64,000 nucleotides of DNA, taken from positions 62,001 to 126,000 of the forward strand of contig CAXSBC010000003.1 in assembly GCA_964236105.1 (NCBI GenBank), read 5' to 3'. The translations under genes and the position numbers were made by a program. Within the stretch, counting starts at the first letter, position 1; every line of letters begins with the position of its first letter. Positions 35,328 to 44,014 of this stretch are shown piece after piece. Below the pieces are notes generated by a model. The model saw only the letters and a program-made list of their open reading frames with translations. It ran no database searches and was not told the origin of the DNA. The DNA comes from Lichenicola sp964236105 (GTDB taxonomy: Bacteria > Pseudomonadota > Alphaproteobacteria > Acetobacterales > Acetobacteraceae).

Positions 35328-35756
35328 GCCAGACGGCCTGTAAGCCGGGTTCTGTACGCTGGCGGATGCCCGCCTGCGTGACGATCATTCCTCTGGGACA
35401 CGCATCGCTGCGTGCCTCGCGCGACCAACCCGGACGACGAGGCGGGAGAGCCTCCGGCCCCGCGCGCGAACGCCGACGCCTGCCGTCCCTATTCGGTCTT
35501 GCTCCCGGTGGGGTTTACCCTGCCGCTGCCGTTGCCGGAAGCGCGGTGCGCTCTTGCCGCACCGTTTCGCCCTTGCCCGCAATCCGGCGACTCGGGAGAG
35601 CCGTCGGGCCGTGCGGGCGGTTTGTTTTCTGTGGCACTTTCCCTGGGGTCGCCCCCGCCGGCCGTTAGCCGGCACCGTTCTCCCGTGGAGCCCGGACTTT
35701 CCTCCATCGGCCGGAGCGTGAACCCCGGCGCGACAGCGACCGTCCAGCCGTCTGGC
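35328..35756 (-). ncRNA. rnpB: RNase P RNA, bacterial type A
   Basis: The catalytic RNA that trims 5' ends of tRNA precursors. On the minus strand the universal blocks appear in order: GAAAGTCCGGGCTCCAC near the 5' end, GGTGCGGCAAGAGCGCACC in the middle, the GGTAAACCCCACCGGGAGC stretch, and AGAACCCGGCTTACAGG near the 3' end. The ends are set by a perfect nine-base P1 helix: GCCAGACGG at 35756-35748 pairs with CCGTCTGGC at 35336-35328. The size of about 429 bases is normal. Position upstream of mraZ is usual for alphaproteobacteria. Exact ends could differ by a few bases. Confidence 0.95.
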
Positions 35757-35762
35757 GGGCCG

Positions 35763-35791
35763 AACCTGACCGGGGAGGACCCTGGCGTCAA
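35763..35791 (-). promoter_or_regulatory. Candidate rnpB promoter
   Basis: TTGACG (35791-35786, minus strand) lies 17 bases from CAGGTT (35768-35763), and the folded RNA would begin six bases further on. The spacing fits a sigma-70 promoter, although the -10 is weak. It falls in the 62 bases between rnpB and the Hint-protein stop. Confidence 0.4.
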
Positions 35792-35818
35792 GCCGGAGGC
35801 CGCCGGCGCCGGCGGGGA

Positions 35819-38077
35819 TCAGGCGGCGCGGCGCCGCGTGTCCGGCTGGTCGAGCAGGTAGGTGCCGGCCAGGGTGAGCGTGAGCTCGAGCATCGTCGGC
35901 CGCGTGAGCGTTCCGGTGGCGAGCAGGCCGGCGCCGTCGGTCCAGACCGCTCCGGCACCGTCCTCGCCCGCATGCCAGCCGGGCAGGCTCGTATCGATGA
36001 CCAGCGACTCGGTCCGCAGGCCGTTCCACAGCGCCGCCGCCGACACCGCGACGCCGAGCCGGCGCCGGTCGTTCACGAACGGCCCCTCGACGAGGGCGGG
36101 CACGAAGCTGCGCGACAGGATCGCGATCTGGCTGGTGCCTGCCGGCAGCACGAAGAAATGCCGACGGGCGTCGCGTCGGGTCGCACGCAGCAGGGTGCCG
36201 TCCTGAAGCCGGACGCGCAGCAGGGCATCGGGCGTTCCTGCGATCCTGGCGACGCAACCGGCCTGGCCGAGGTGGACGGCGCGTGCGGCGAGACGTCGCC
36301 AGATCGGTTCCACGGCCTGCCGATCGGTGGTCAGCGGAGCCGCCGCATCGGACCAGCGCAGCGGCTGCGGGCTGGCGTCGTCGTTCGAGCTGGCGAAGCT
36401 GTCCCGGTTGCCGGTGTCGAGATAGCTTTCGGTGGCGAGGCCTTCCGACAGCAGGATCGCATGCCGGTCGAACTCGACATGGTGCACGCTGAAGCGGCGC
36501 AGGCTGTGGTCGCTGACGATGCTGCCGCCATTGACGAGCATGCGTGCCGGGATGAGCCCGCCATCGACGAGGATGCAGTGGTCCGGCGTCACCAGCAGAT
36601 CCCGCATCGGCACGGCGTCGGCAAAGGCTCCGGCGCGGATGCGTACCGGCCTGAGCGCGTCGCCGTTGGCGATCCGGTCGAGATCCACCGCGCGCGCGCC
36701 GATCCAGCACGCGCGCCGGATCACCCGGGCTCCGGCCTCGATCGTGACGATGCCGTCGCCGACCTGCAGCGTTTCGACCGCACGCGGCCCTGCCTCCGTC
36801 TCGATCTCGGTGCCAGACAGGAAGCAGGTCAGCGTGATGCTGTCATAGCCCAGCCTGAAGCCCGCGGTGGTCACGTCGGCGGCAAGGAACACGTTGCCGA
36901 CGGTCAGGACGGTGCTGCCGAACAGATCCCTGAGCATGATCGAGTGGCTGGCGCTGTTGTAGCTCGCGCTGTCCCAGCCGAGAGCGAAGGCCGGAAACTG
37001 CAGCACGTCGCCATAGTCGAATCCGGTGATCGTCCAGCCGAACCCGTAGCTGCCGCCGTTCTGCGTGAAGTTGTCGAGGCTCGCGACCGACAGCGTGCTG
37101 CCGGCGGGGCCGCCGAACGCGAAGCCGGTTCCGGACGCCAGCTTGACCGACCCGTCAAGCCTCACGGTGCCGCCGGCAAGCGAGATGGCCGATGTGCCGA
37201 CGAGACTGCCGGTGACGTCCAGCTCGCCACCGTTCCTGACCGTATAGCTGCCGCCGACCGCATCGCCCACCCGCAGGGCGCCTTCAACCACCACCGAGGC
37301 GCCGGCGCCGAGCCCGGTGATCTTGCCGATGGCGCTCGCGGACAGGCCGTTGCCGCTCCTGATATCGAGCACGGCGTTGCTGCCGAGCGACACCGAACCT
37401 GCGCCGAACGTCACGCCCGAGGCGACGGCGACGGTGTCGCCGTTACCCAGCGACAGGGCGTTGGCGATGATGACGGTCCCGGCGTCGAAACGCACGCTGT
37501 CTGCAGCGCCGAGGCTGGCATGATCGACCTTGAGCTCGGCCGACGTGCCCGACATGCCGAGCTGGCTGTTGTCGCCGAGCGTCAGGCCGTTCTGCAGCCA
37601 CAAACGATGATCGACCGACAGCGTCGATGACGATCCGAGCGTGAGCAGCGACGACTGGACGTAGCCCGGGCCGGCGGACGCGGCGATCGTGAAGCTGGTG
37701 CCGGAGCCGAAGCTCATGCCGTTGGCGACGGACAGGACGGCGCCGCCGCCGACGGTGATCGTCTCGTTGCCGCCACCCGTCAGCGTGCTGGCGCCGATGA
37801 AGGCGTTCGTGCCGATCGCGAGATCGGCGGTGGCGGCAAGGGTGATGCCGGCGGCGGCGATCAGGCTCTGGCCGGCGGCCTCGACCAGGGTGACGCCGCC
37901 TGCTGCCGCCACCCCGTTGATGGTGAGCGACAGGTCGATGAGCGAGACATAGCCGGCGCCGGTGACGGTCACGCTGTCGTTCCGGCGGCCCGGAATGGCG
38001 CCGGACCAGTTCTTCGCGTTCGACCAGCCATAGGAGCCGGCGCTGTTCTTCGAGGACGGCGAGAAGTCGTCGATCAT
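35819..38077 (-). CDS. Beta-repeat protein with C-terminal Hint (Hedgehog/intein) domain
   Basis: A 752-residue protein in two parts. Residues about 20-410 are Gly/Ser/Ala/Thr-rich with short repeats such as LTLGSSSTLSV and LSLGNGDTVAV, like the beta-solenoids of adhesins. From Cys418 a Hint domain follows: CFLSGTEIETEAGPRAVETLQVGD shortened here to its key parts CFLSGTEIETEAG and VETLQVGD, then LLVTPDHCILVDG near 494-506. Hint domains cleave the chain before the Cys in Hedgehog proteins and inteins. Whether this one is active is unknown. About 200 further residues follow. No signal peptide is evident. It has an upstream promoter candidate of its own. Confidence 0.78.
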   Translation of the reverse strand: MIDDFSPSSKNSAGSYGWSNAKNWSGAIPGRRNDSVTVTGAGYVSLIDLSLTINGVAAAGGVTLVEAAGQSLIAAAGITLAATADLAIGTNAFIGASTLTGGGNETITVGGGAVLSVANGMSFGSGTSFTIAASAGPGYVQSSLLTLGSSSTLSVDHRLWLQNGLTLGDNSQLGMSGTSAELKVDHASLGAADSVRFDAGTVIIANALSLGNGDTVAVASGVTFGAGSVSLGSNAVLDIRSGNGLSASAIGKITGLGAGASVVVEGALRVGDAVGGSYTVRNGGELDVTGSLVGTSAISLAGGTVRLDGSVKLASGTGFAFGGPAGSTLSVASLDNFTQNGGSYGFGWTITGFDYGDVLQFPAFALGWDSASYNSASHSIMLRDLFGSTVLTVGNVFLAADVTTAGFRLGYDSITLTCFLSGTEIETEAGPRAVETLQVGDGIVTIEAGARVIRRACWIGARAVDLDRIANGDALRPVRIRAGAFADAVPMRDLLVTPDHCILVDGGLIPARMLVNGGSIVSDHSLRRFSVHHVEFDRHAILLSEGLATESYLDTGNRDSFASSNDDASPQPLRWSDAAAPLTTDRQAVEPIWRRLAARAVHLGQAGCVARIAGTPDALLRVRLQDGTLLRATRRDARRHFFVLPAGTSQIAILSRSFVPALVEGPFVNDRRRLGVAVSAAALWNGLRTESLVIDTSLPGWHAGEDGAGAVWTDGAGLLATGTLTRPTMLELTLTLAGTYLLDQPDTRRRAA

Positions 38078-38171
38078 GCAGTGCTTTCTCTTGACAAAAC
38101 GTTCTGAAACCGCAACGAATTGGAGCGTGGAAATCCCTGGTCTGCGGCCTGTCGCCGCCGGGCCGGCGCGT

Positions 38172-38200
38172 GTCTTATGGAGCCCTAAATCCACCGTCAA
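38172..38200 (-). promoter_or_regulatory. Candidate promoter for the Hint-domain gene
   Basis: TTGACG (38200-38195) and TAAGAC (38177-38172) on the minus strand are 17 bases apart and lie about 95 bases before the start codon, within a 232-base gap after the Rieske gene. The -35 matches well and the -10 three of six bases. Confidence 0.42.
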
Positions 38201-38309
38201 CGCCGGCGATGCTGCGCCGGATTTCCCGACACGTGCTTAAGACGCGACAAGACGATCTGCCGACGTGGAGCCGGCAAGGCGGGATGGTGGCGGGGGCTTG
38301 CGCGGGGGA

Positions 38310-38957
38310 TCAGATCTGCGGGATCTCGTCGAACTCGAAGCCGGGATCCTGCAGGGTGTCGCCGATGCGAAGGCGCGTGGGCGACAGCAGGCGATACGGC
38401 GGCACCGGCAGGTTATATTGCGCCGGCGCTCCCAGGAACACGCGGCCGGCGAGGTCGAAGCGCGAGCCGTGGCACGGACAGGCATAGCCGCCCGCCGCTC
38501 CGGCGGCCTCGCCCGGGGGACGCAGACGCGGCACGCAGCCGAGATGGGTGCAGATGCCGACCATCACGCCGTATTCGGGCACGATCGAGCGGTGCCAGTT
38601 GGCGGCATAGTCCGGCTGCTGGGGCACCGCCGAGAGCGGGTCTCGCAGCCGCGTCTGCAGCGCCGCCTCCTGCAGCTGCCGCAGCGCCTCCGGGGTGCGC
38701 CGGACGATGAACACCGGGTAGCCGCGCCATGTCGCGACGATCTGCTGGCCGGGCGCCAGGGGCGTCAGGTCGACATCGACCGTCATGTCCGCCGCCTCCC
38801 CGGTGGCGGGGCTGTTCAGGCTGTCCAAGAACGGCCAGGCCAGGGCGCCAGCACCCGCGGCGGCGGTCGCCACGGTCAGCAGGGTCAGGAAGTCGCGCCG
38901 CACCGGCGGCGGTCCGGCGGGGGCCGGCGCCGGCTCGTCGGCATCCTGTGCAGTCAT
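38310..38957 (-). CDS. petA: Rieske iron-sulfur subunit of ubiquinol-cytochrome c reductase
   Basis: The [2Fe-2S] subunit that carries electrons from ubiquinol to cytochrome c1 in complex III. A twin-arginine signal-anchor (RRDFLTLLTVATAAAGAG, residues 20-37) is followed by the cluster-binding loops CTHLGC (Cys136, His138, Cys141) and CPCHGS (Cys160, Cys162, His163). The length is 215 residues. petB and petC normally follow in one operon, but the next gene is the Hint-domain protein and none is seen in the window. Upstream on the same strand is an unknown membrane protein 35 bases away. Confidence 0.9.
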   Translation of the reverse strand: MTAQDADEPAPAPAGPPPVRRDFLTLLTVATAAAGAGALAWPFLDSLNSPATGEAADMTVDVDLTPLAPGQQIVATWRGYPVFIVRRTPEALRQLQEAALQTRLRDPLSAVPQQPDYAANWHRSIVPEYGVMVGICTHLGCVPRLRPPGEAAGAAGGYACPCHGSRFDLAGRVFLGAPAQYNLPVPPYRLLSPTRLRIGDTLQDPGFEFDEIPQI

Positions 38958-38992
38958 GTCGTGCCTCCGGTCATCAGCGCGGGCTGCGGCTT

Positions 38993-39493
38993 TCAGGGCA
39001 GCGGGTGGAACAGCCCGGGCGAGCCGGCATCGCTCTGCACCTGGCGTGCCAGCCGGTCGATCTTCAGCGTGAACAGCTTCGGCAGCTGCCCGCGCTCCCC
39101 GGGACAGGCGCCGGAATGCTTCTCCATGACCTGCATCCGGGTTCCCGTCGGCGGATCGTTGCCGTCGATGATGAACAGCAGGCAGTCCTTCCGGTCGCCG
39201 GTCAGGCCGCGCTGCACCACCAGCGCGCGCAGATACTCCACGAGCTGGTAGTCGTTGCGCCAGTCGAGCCGCTGGCCCTGCAGGCCGCCGAGCCACCGCT
39301 CCATCAGCCCGGTTCGCTCCAGCGTCAGCAGCGTGAGGGCGAGCAGCAGGGCGATCAGGATGCGACGGATGACCCGCGAGCGCGGCGTCAGGCGACGCGC
39401 TCGCGGGCGCAGGCGGCCGGCATCGCCGCCCGCCGGGACGGGTGGCAGGCGCGCGGCGGGCGCTGACGGACGGCGGTTCCGGCTGATCGGCAT
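38993..39493 (-). CDS. Unknown single-span membrane protein
   Basis: A 166-residue protein I do not recognise. A basic, Pro/Arg-rich start (residues 1-38) is followed by one hydrophobic helix (about 40-56) and a soluble part of about 110 residues with VEYLRALVVQRGL, DCLLFIIDGNDPPTG and a CPGERGQLP stretch. It has two Cys in the soluble part. The topology suggests an inner-membrane protein with a periplasmic domain. AAGGAGG lies just before the ATG and supports this start. It precedes petA by 35 bases and may be cotranscribed with it. Confidence 0.65.
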   Translation of the reverse strand: MPISRNRRPSAPAARLPPVPAGGDAGRLRPRARRLTPRSRVIRRILIALLLALTLLTLERTGLMERWLGGLQGQRLDWRNDYQLVEYLRALVVQRGLTGDRKDCLLFIIDGNDPPTGTRMQVMEKHSGACPGERGQLPKLFTLKIDRLARQVQSDAGSPGLFHPLP

Positions 39494-39843
39494 GCGCCTC
39501 CTTCTAGCAGGCCCGTGCCCGCCTGCCACCGGGGGCGCCGCCTTGGGGCGGCAGCAGCGGCTGGCCGCCCGGCGATCGGGCATTCGAGACCCTTGAACCA
39601 TCCGGCCCTGCAACCGAGATCGGGATGAGGCGCCGGTTGCCTCGGCACGGAAGCCTGCAGAGCAGATGGCGTGATCTCACCGGTCTGGAACGCCGGACAT
39701 CATGCCGCCAGCTCCGCTGCCAGCCACCAGGACGGGCCGGCCAGCCGCGCATGCCGATCGCGCCCGGTCAGGCCGAAGCCGGGCCTGCCGCCCGCCGTCG
39801 CGGTGACGGCGCGCAGCCTGTCGATCAAGCGGGAGCATCGTCG
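39494..39843 (+). other. Intergenic region with no gene identified
   Basis: About 350 bases lie between two divergent genes. They should hold promoters for both, but I see no convincing -35/-10 pair, RNA gene or repeat. GGGAG about nine bases before 39844 is the ribosome site of the monooxygenase gene. Confidence 0.5.
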
Positions 39844-41172
39844 ATGGAGTCTGCCAGACGCCTGCGCCTCGGCGCGTTCATGCGCCCGATCAGCATCCAT
39901 ACCGGAGCCTGGCGCTATCCCGGCGCCTGGCCGGACGCGAACTTCAACTTCGACCACATCAAGCGGCTGGCGCAGACGCTGGAGCGCGGCCGGTTCGACG
40001 CCTTCTTCATGGCCGACCATCTGGCGATGCTCGACATGCCGATGGCGGCCCTGCAGCGCAGCCACACCGTCACCTCGTTCGAGCCGTTCACGCTGCTTTC
40101 GGCACTCGCGGCCGTCACCGAGCGGATCGGGCTCGTCGCCACCGCCTCGACCACCTTCGATGCGCCCTACCACATCGCCCGCCGCTTCGCCTCGCTCGAC
40201 CATATCAGCGGCGGCCGCGCCGGCTGGAACGTCGTCACCACCGCCAATCCGGACGCAGCCCTGAACTTCGGCGCCGGCACGCAGATGGATCACGGCGAGC
40301 GCTACCTTCGTGCCCGGGAGTTCGTCGACGTGGTCACCGGGCTGTGGGACAGCTTCGAGGACGACGCCTTCGTCCGCGACGTCGAGTCCGGGCTGTTCTT
40401 CGATGCGGCCAAGCTGCACGCGCTCGATCACGTGGGGCCGCACCTGAGCGTGCGCGGTCCGCTCAACATCGCCCGGCCGGTGCAGGGCTGGCCGGTGATC
40501 GTGCAGGCCGGATCGTCCGAGCCCGGCCGCCAGCTCGCGGCGGAGACCGCGGAAATCGTGTTCGGGGCGGAAGCGAACATCGCGTCGGCGCAGCGCTTCT
40601 ATGCCGACGTGAAGGCGCGGATGGTCCGCATCGGCCGCGACCCGGAGCATCTGAAGATCCTGCCGGCCGCCTTCGTGGTGGTGGCCGACAGCGTGGCCGA
40701 GGCGCAGGCGATGCGCGACCGCCTCGACGGGCTGGTGCATTACGACAGCGGCATCGCGACCCTCTGCAGCATGCTGGGACACGACGTGTCGGGATACGAT
40801 CCGGACGGGCCGCTTCCCGAGATCCCCGACACCAACAGCAGCAAGAGCGCGCGCGAGCGGGTTCTGGCGCTCGCCCGCGAGAAGGGGCTCACCATCCGGC
40901 AGCTGGCGCAGACGGTCGGCAGCTATTCGGGCCTGGCCTTCGTCGGCACGCCGTCGAGCATCGCCGACACGATGGAGGAATGGCTGATGACCGAGGCGAG
41001 CGACGGCTTCAACGTCATGTTTCCGTTCCTGCCTGCCGGGCTCGACGCGTTCGTCGACCGGGTGATCCCCGAGCTGCAGCGTCGCGGGCTGTTCCGGCGC
41101 GACTATGAGGGCCGGACGCTGCGCGAGAATCTCGGTCTGCCGCGACCGGTCAACCGCTTCCGTCCGGCCTGA
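39844..41172 (+). CDS. Flavin-dependent monooxygenase, NtaA/SnaA/DszA-like (LLM class)
   Basis: A bacterial luciferase-like TIM-barrel enzyme of the NtaA/SnaA/DszA group, which uses FMNH2 from a separate reductase to oxidise compounds such as nitrilotriacetate or organosulfur substrates. Typical parts are GAWRYPGAWP near residue 20, RFDAFFMADH, DHISGGRAGWNVVTT near 115, VQAGSSEPGRQLAAE and FVGTPSSIADTMEEW. The length of 442 residues is normal. The real substrate cannot be told from the sequence. No partner flavin reductase or transporter is adjacent. Confidence 0.87.
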   Translation: MESARRLRLGAFMRPISIHTGAWRYPGAWPDANFNFDHIKRLAQTLERGRFDAFFMADHLAMLDMPMAALQRSHTVTSFEPFTLLSALAAVTERIGLVATASTTFDAPYHIARRFASLDHISGGRAGWNVVTTANPDAALNFGAGTQMDHGERYLRAREFVDVVTGLWDSFEDDAFVRDVESGLFFDAAKLHALDHVGPHLSVRGPLNIARPVQGWPVIVQAGSSEPGRQLAAETAEIVFGAEANIASAQRFYADVKARMVRIGRDPEHLKILPAAFVVVADSVAEAQAMRDRLDGLVHYDSGIATLCSMLGHDVSGYDPDGPLPEIPDTNSSKSARERVLALAREKGLTIRQLAQTVGSYSGLAFVGTPSSIADTMEEWLMTEASDGFNVMFPFLPAGLDAFVDRVIPELQRRGLFRRDYEGRTLRENLGLPRPVNRFRPA

Positions 41173-41377
41173 TCCGGAGCCGCCGCGGCGGGCCGAATTT
41201 GTCTTGCCTAACGCACGCAGGGGTTGTCAGGTGAGCGGGGCTGCGGCGGCTCGAACGGAGACGTCTTCCAAGCCCGCAGATCGTGCCGCATTCCGACAAC
41301 GATCCCATGGCGCGAGACAGCAGCCCGGTCACGGCAGGGCTGGGCGCCGGGATGAAACCCTGCCGCCGAGGATCGCG

Positions 41378-43426
41378 ATGCAGCAGCAATCCGGGGACGC
41401 GACGTCCTTGTCAGGCCTCTCTCATCGCACCACCGAGGGCCTGCTCGTCCACGCGGTCGTCGTCACCGATCATGCGGGGCAGATCGTCGGCTGGAACGAG
41501 CGCGCGCACGCGCTGTTCGGCTGGCGCAAGCTCGAGGTGCTCGGACGATCCTATGGCGAGCTGCTGATACCCGGCGAGCGAGAGCGGGATCTGCTGGCGG
41601 CCAAGCGCGACGAGGTGCGCGCGGAGGGGATCAGCAGCCATGTCGGCTGGTACTGCCGCCAGGACGGCAGCGGCTTCCTGGCGAGCTGCATCATGCTGTC
41701 GCGCGATGCCGGCGAGCTGCCCGACTTCATCCACATCCTGCAGGACCGCAGCGACCAGGACGTGGTCATCAGGGCCCTGCGGCAGAGCGAGGCGCAGTTC
41801 CGGCTGCTGATCGAGACGATCCCGCAGCTGGTCTGGCGGTCCTTCGACAATGGCGACTGGGACTGGGCCGGCCCGCAATGGGTCGCCTACACCGGACAGC
41901 CGGAGCTCGACAGCCACGGCCATGGCTGGCAGGCGATGGTCCATCCCGACGACCAGGTGGTGACGATGCAGGCCTGGGCGGCGGCTGCCGGCCGCGGCGG
42001 GCTCGATGTCGAGCACCGGCTGCGGCGCGCCGATGGCGTCTATCGCTGGTTCCAGACCCGGGCCGTGCCGCTGCCAGGCGCCGACGGTGCCGACGGGCCG
42101 AGCCACTGGTTCGGAACCTCGACCGACGTGGATGACGCCCGTCAGGCCGAGGAGCGCATCGAGTTCCTGGCCTATCACGACGTGCTGACCGGAGCCGTGA
42201 ACCGGGCCCTGCTGCAGCGGGTGCTGGAGCAGGTCACGGGCGGGGGCGAACGGACCGCGGCCGCATGCACCGTGCTCTACCTGGATCTCGACCGGCTCAA
42301 GCTGATCAACGACCAGTTCGGTCACCGGGGCGGCGACGAGCTGCTGCGGCAGGTGGTGGACCGGCTGCAGAACGGCCTGCGCGAGGACGGCATCGTGGCG
42401 CGGATCGGCGGCGACGAGTTCGTGCTGGTGCAGCCCTGCGGATCGCCCGACGACGCGGCCCGGCTGGCCGCCTCCATCGTGGCGATCCTGTCCGAGCCGT
42501 TCATCATCGAGGAGCAGCCGCTGCGGGTCAGCGCCAGCATCGGCGTCGCCACGTTCCCGCATGACGCCAGCACGTCCGAGGAGCTGCTTCGTCGCGCCGA
42601 TCTTGCTCTGTATCGCGCCAAGGCGGGCAGCGGCAGCGTGTGCTTCTATGAGCCGGCGATGGAGGCCGAACTCCGGCAGCGCCAGGCGCTTGAGCGCGAT
42701 CTCAGGCAGGCCGTCGAGCGGGACGAGCTCGACATGCACTATCAGCCGATGTTCTGGACCGGCAGCGGCGCGCTCTGCGGCTTCGAGGCCCTGGCGCGCT
42801 GGACCCATCCCCGGCGCGGCACGGTTCCACCGGGCGTGTTCATTCCGCTCGCCGAGGAATGCGGGCTGATCGTCCCGCTCGGCGCCCGGGTGCTCGAACG
42901 CGCCTGCCGCACCGCCGCCGCCTGGTGCAACGATCAGCCGATCGCCGTCAACCTGTCCCCGGAGCAGGTCCGGAGCGGCAACATCGCCCGCCAGATCGCC
43001 GGCGTGCTCGCCCGGACCGGCCTCGCGGCCCAGCGCCTGGAGCTGGAGGTCACGGAAGGGCTGCTGATGGACGACAGCGAGCACGTGCGCGACATGCTTC
43101 AGGCGATCAAGTCGCTCGGCGTGCGGATCGCCCTCGACGATTTCGGCACCGGCTATTCGAGCCTTGGCTATCTCTGCCGCTTTCCGTTCGACAAGGTGAA
43201 GATCGACCAGTCCTTCATCCGCGGCCTGAGCGACGATCCGAGCGCACGCGCCGTGGTGCGCGCGATCATCGCCCTCGGGCACAGCCTGCACATGCAGGTC
43301 ATCGCCGAGGGGGTCGAGACCGACGAGCAGCTGGCGCGGCTGCGCGAGCTCGGCTGCGATCAGGTGCAGGGCTACCTGCTCGGGCGACCGGCATCGGCAG
43401 GCACGGTCGGCGGCCGGGCGGGTTGA
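41378..43426 (+). CDS. PAS-PAS-GGDEF-EAL cyclic-di-GMP enzyme
   Basis: A 682-residue signalling protein with no membrane helix. Two PAS domains (about 20-125 and 136-260) precede a diguanylate cyclase domain with intact GGDEF at 344-348 and a phosphodiesterase domain with EAL at 470-472. The EAL side keeps NLSPEQV, LEVTEGLL, DDFGTGYSSLGYL and the late IAEGVE, so both activities could be present. The PAS domains probably sense redox, oxygen or a ligand; none can be named. The ATG has GAGG six bases upstream. No signalling partner is adjacent. Confidence 0.93.
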   Translation: MQQQSGDATSLSGLSHRTTEGLLVHAVVVTDHAGQIVGWNERAHALFGWRKLEVLGRSYGELLIPGERERDLLAAKRDEVRAEGISSHVGWYCRQDGSGFLASCIMLSRDAGELPDFIHILQDRSDQDVVIRALRQSEAQFRLLIETIPQLVWRSFDNGDWDWAGPQWVAYTGQPELDSHGHGWQAMVHPDDQVVTMQAWAAAAGRGGLDVEHRLRRADGVYRWFQTRAVPLPGADGADGPSHWFGTSTDVDDARQAEERIEFLAYHDVLTGAVNRALLQRVLEQVTGGGERTAAACTVLYLDLDRLKLINDQFGHRGGDELLRQVVDRLQNGLREDGIVARIGGDEFVLVQPCGSPDDAARLAASIVAILSEPFIIEEQPLRVSASIGVATFPHDASTSEELLRRADLALYRAKAGSGSVCFYEPAMEAELRQRQALERDLRQAVERDELDMHYQPMFWTGSGALCGFEALARWTHPRRGTVPPGVFIPLAEECGLIVPLGARVLERACRTAAAWCNDQPIAVNLSPEQVRSGNIARQIAGVLARTGLAAQRLELEVTEGLLMDDSEHVRDMLQAIKSLGVRIALDDFGTGYSSLGYLCRFPFDKVKIDQSFIRGLSDDPSARAVVRAIIALGHSLHMQVIAEGVETDEQLARLRELGCDQVQGYLLGRPASAGTVGGRAG

Positions 43427-43464
43427 TCCGGACGACGCAGCCGTCGAGGGCGTGGCGGGTCTGT

Positions 43465-43803
43465 CTACCGGATGAGCATCGTCTGGAGCGCGTCCAGCGA
43501 GGCAGAGGCTGCCTCGGCGGCGTCGCGCTCCATCTGGCGGTAGCAGGTCACGAGGCGGGTTCCGGCCGCCGTCACCACGGCGCCGCCGCCGCCGACGCCG
43601 CCGGGGCGGGCGGCAACGACCGGCTCGCCCAGGCTGGCGGTCATCGCATCGACGAGCAGCCAGGCCCGGCGATACGACATGCCCATCGCCCGTCCGGCCC
43701 GGGCGATCGAGCCATGCTCGGCGATCAGCTCGAGCAGCCGGACCTTGCCTGGACCCAGCCAGTGCGCGCCGTCCTGGTCGATCCGGAGGGTCAGGCGCAG
43801 CAT
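43465..43803 (-). CDS. ModE-type winged-helix DNA-binding protein
   Basis: A 112-residue protein matching only the N-terminal DNA-binding domain of ModE: LRIDQDGAHWLGPGKVRLLELIAEHGSIARAGRAM near the start, cited by its parts LRIDQDGAHWLG and HGSIARAGRAM, then SYRRAWLLVDAM. The C-terminal molybdate-binding domains of full ModE are missing and no mod transport genes are near. Single-domain ModE proteins may act as repressors without binding molybdate. The target is unknown. Confidence 0.82.
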   Translation of the reverse strand: MLRLTLRIDQDGAHWLGPGKVRLLELIAEHGSIARAGRAMGMSYRRAWLLVDAMTASLGEPVVAARPGGVGGGGAVVTAAGTRLVTCYRQMERDAAEAASASLDALQTMLIR

Positions 43804-44014
43804 GGCGCGGAGGCGGCGAGCCCTGGCCTGTCGGTCCGGTTGCCGGTGCCGCAGGGCCGCCGCCTGCTCGGCGGCAGCGCAGGGAAACAGCTGCGTCCGC
43901 AGGCGGACGCGTCGGGCCGGAACAGGCTTCGGGGAGAACCCGGTCTGGCCGCGTCCCCGCTCATGGACGCCCGCCCGGCGACGCGACCGGCCGCAAGGAC
44001 CCCGCCGCTCCGCC

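Noticed and set aside
36560..36830. Hint domain as an intein inside a host gene
   Set aside because: The flanking parts do not form a known enzyme when joined; the domain lies between a beta-repeat region and an unassigned tail, as in Hint-domain adhesin-like proteins.
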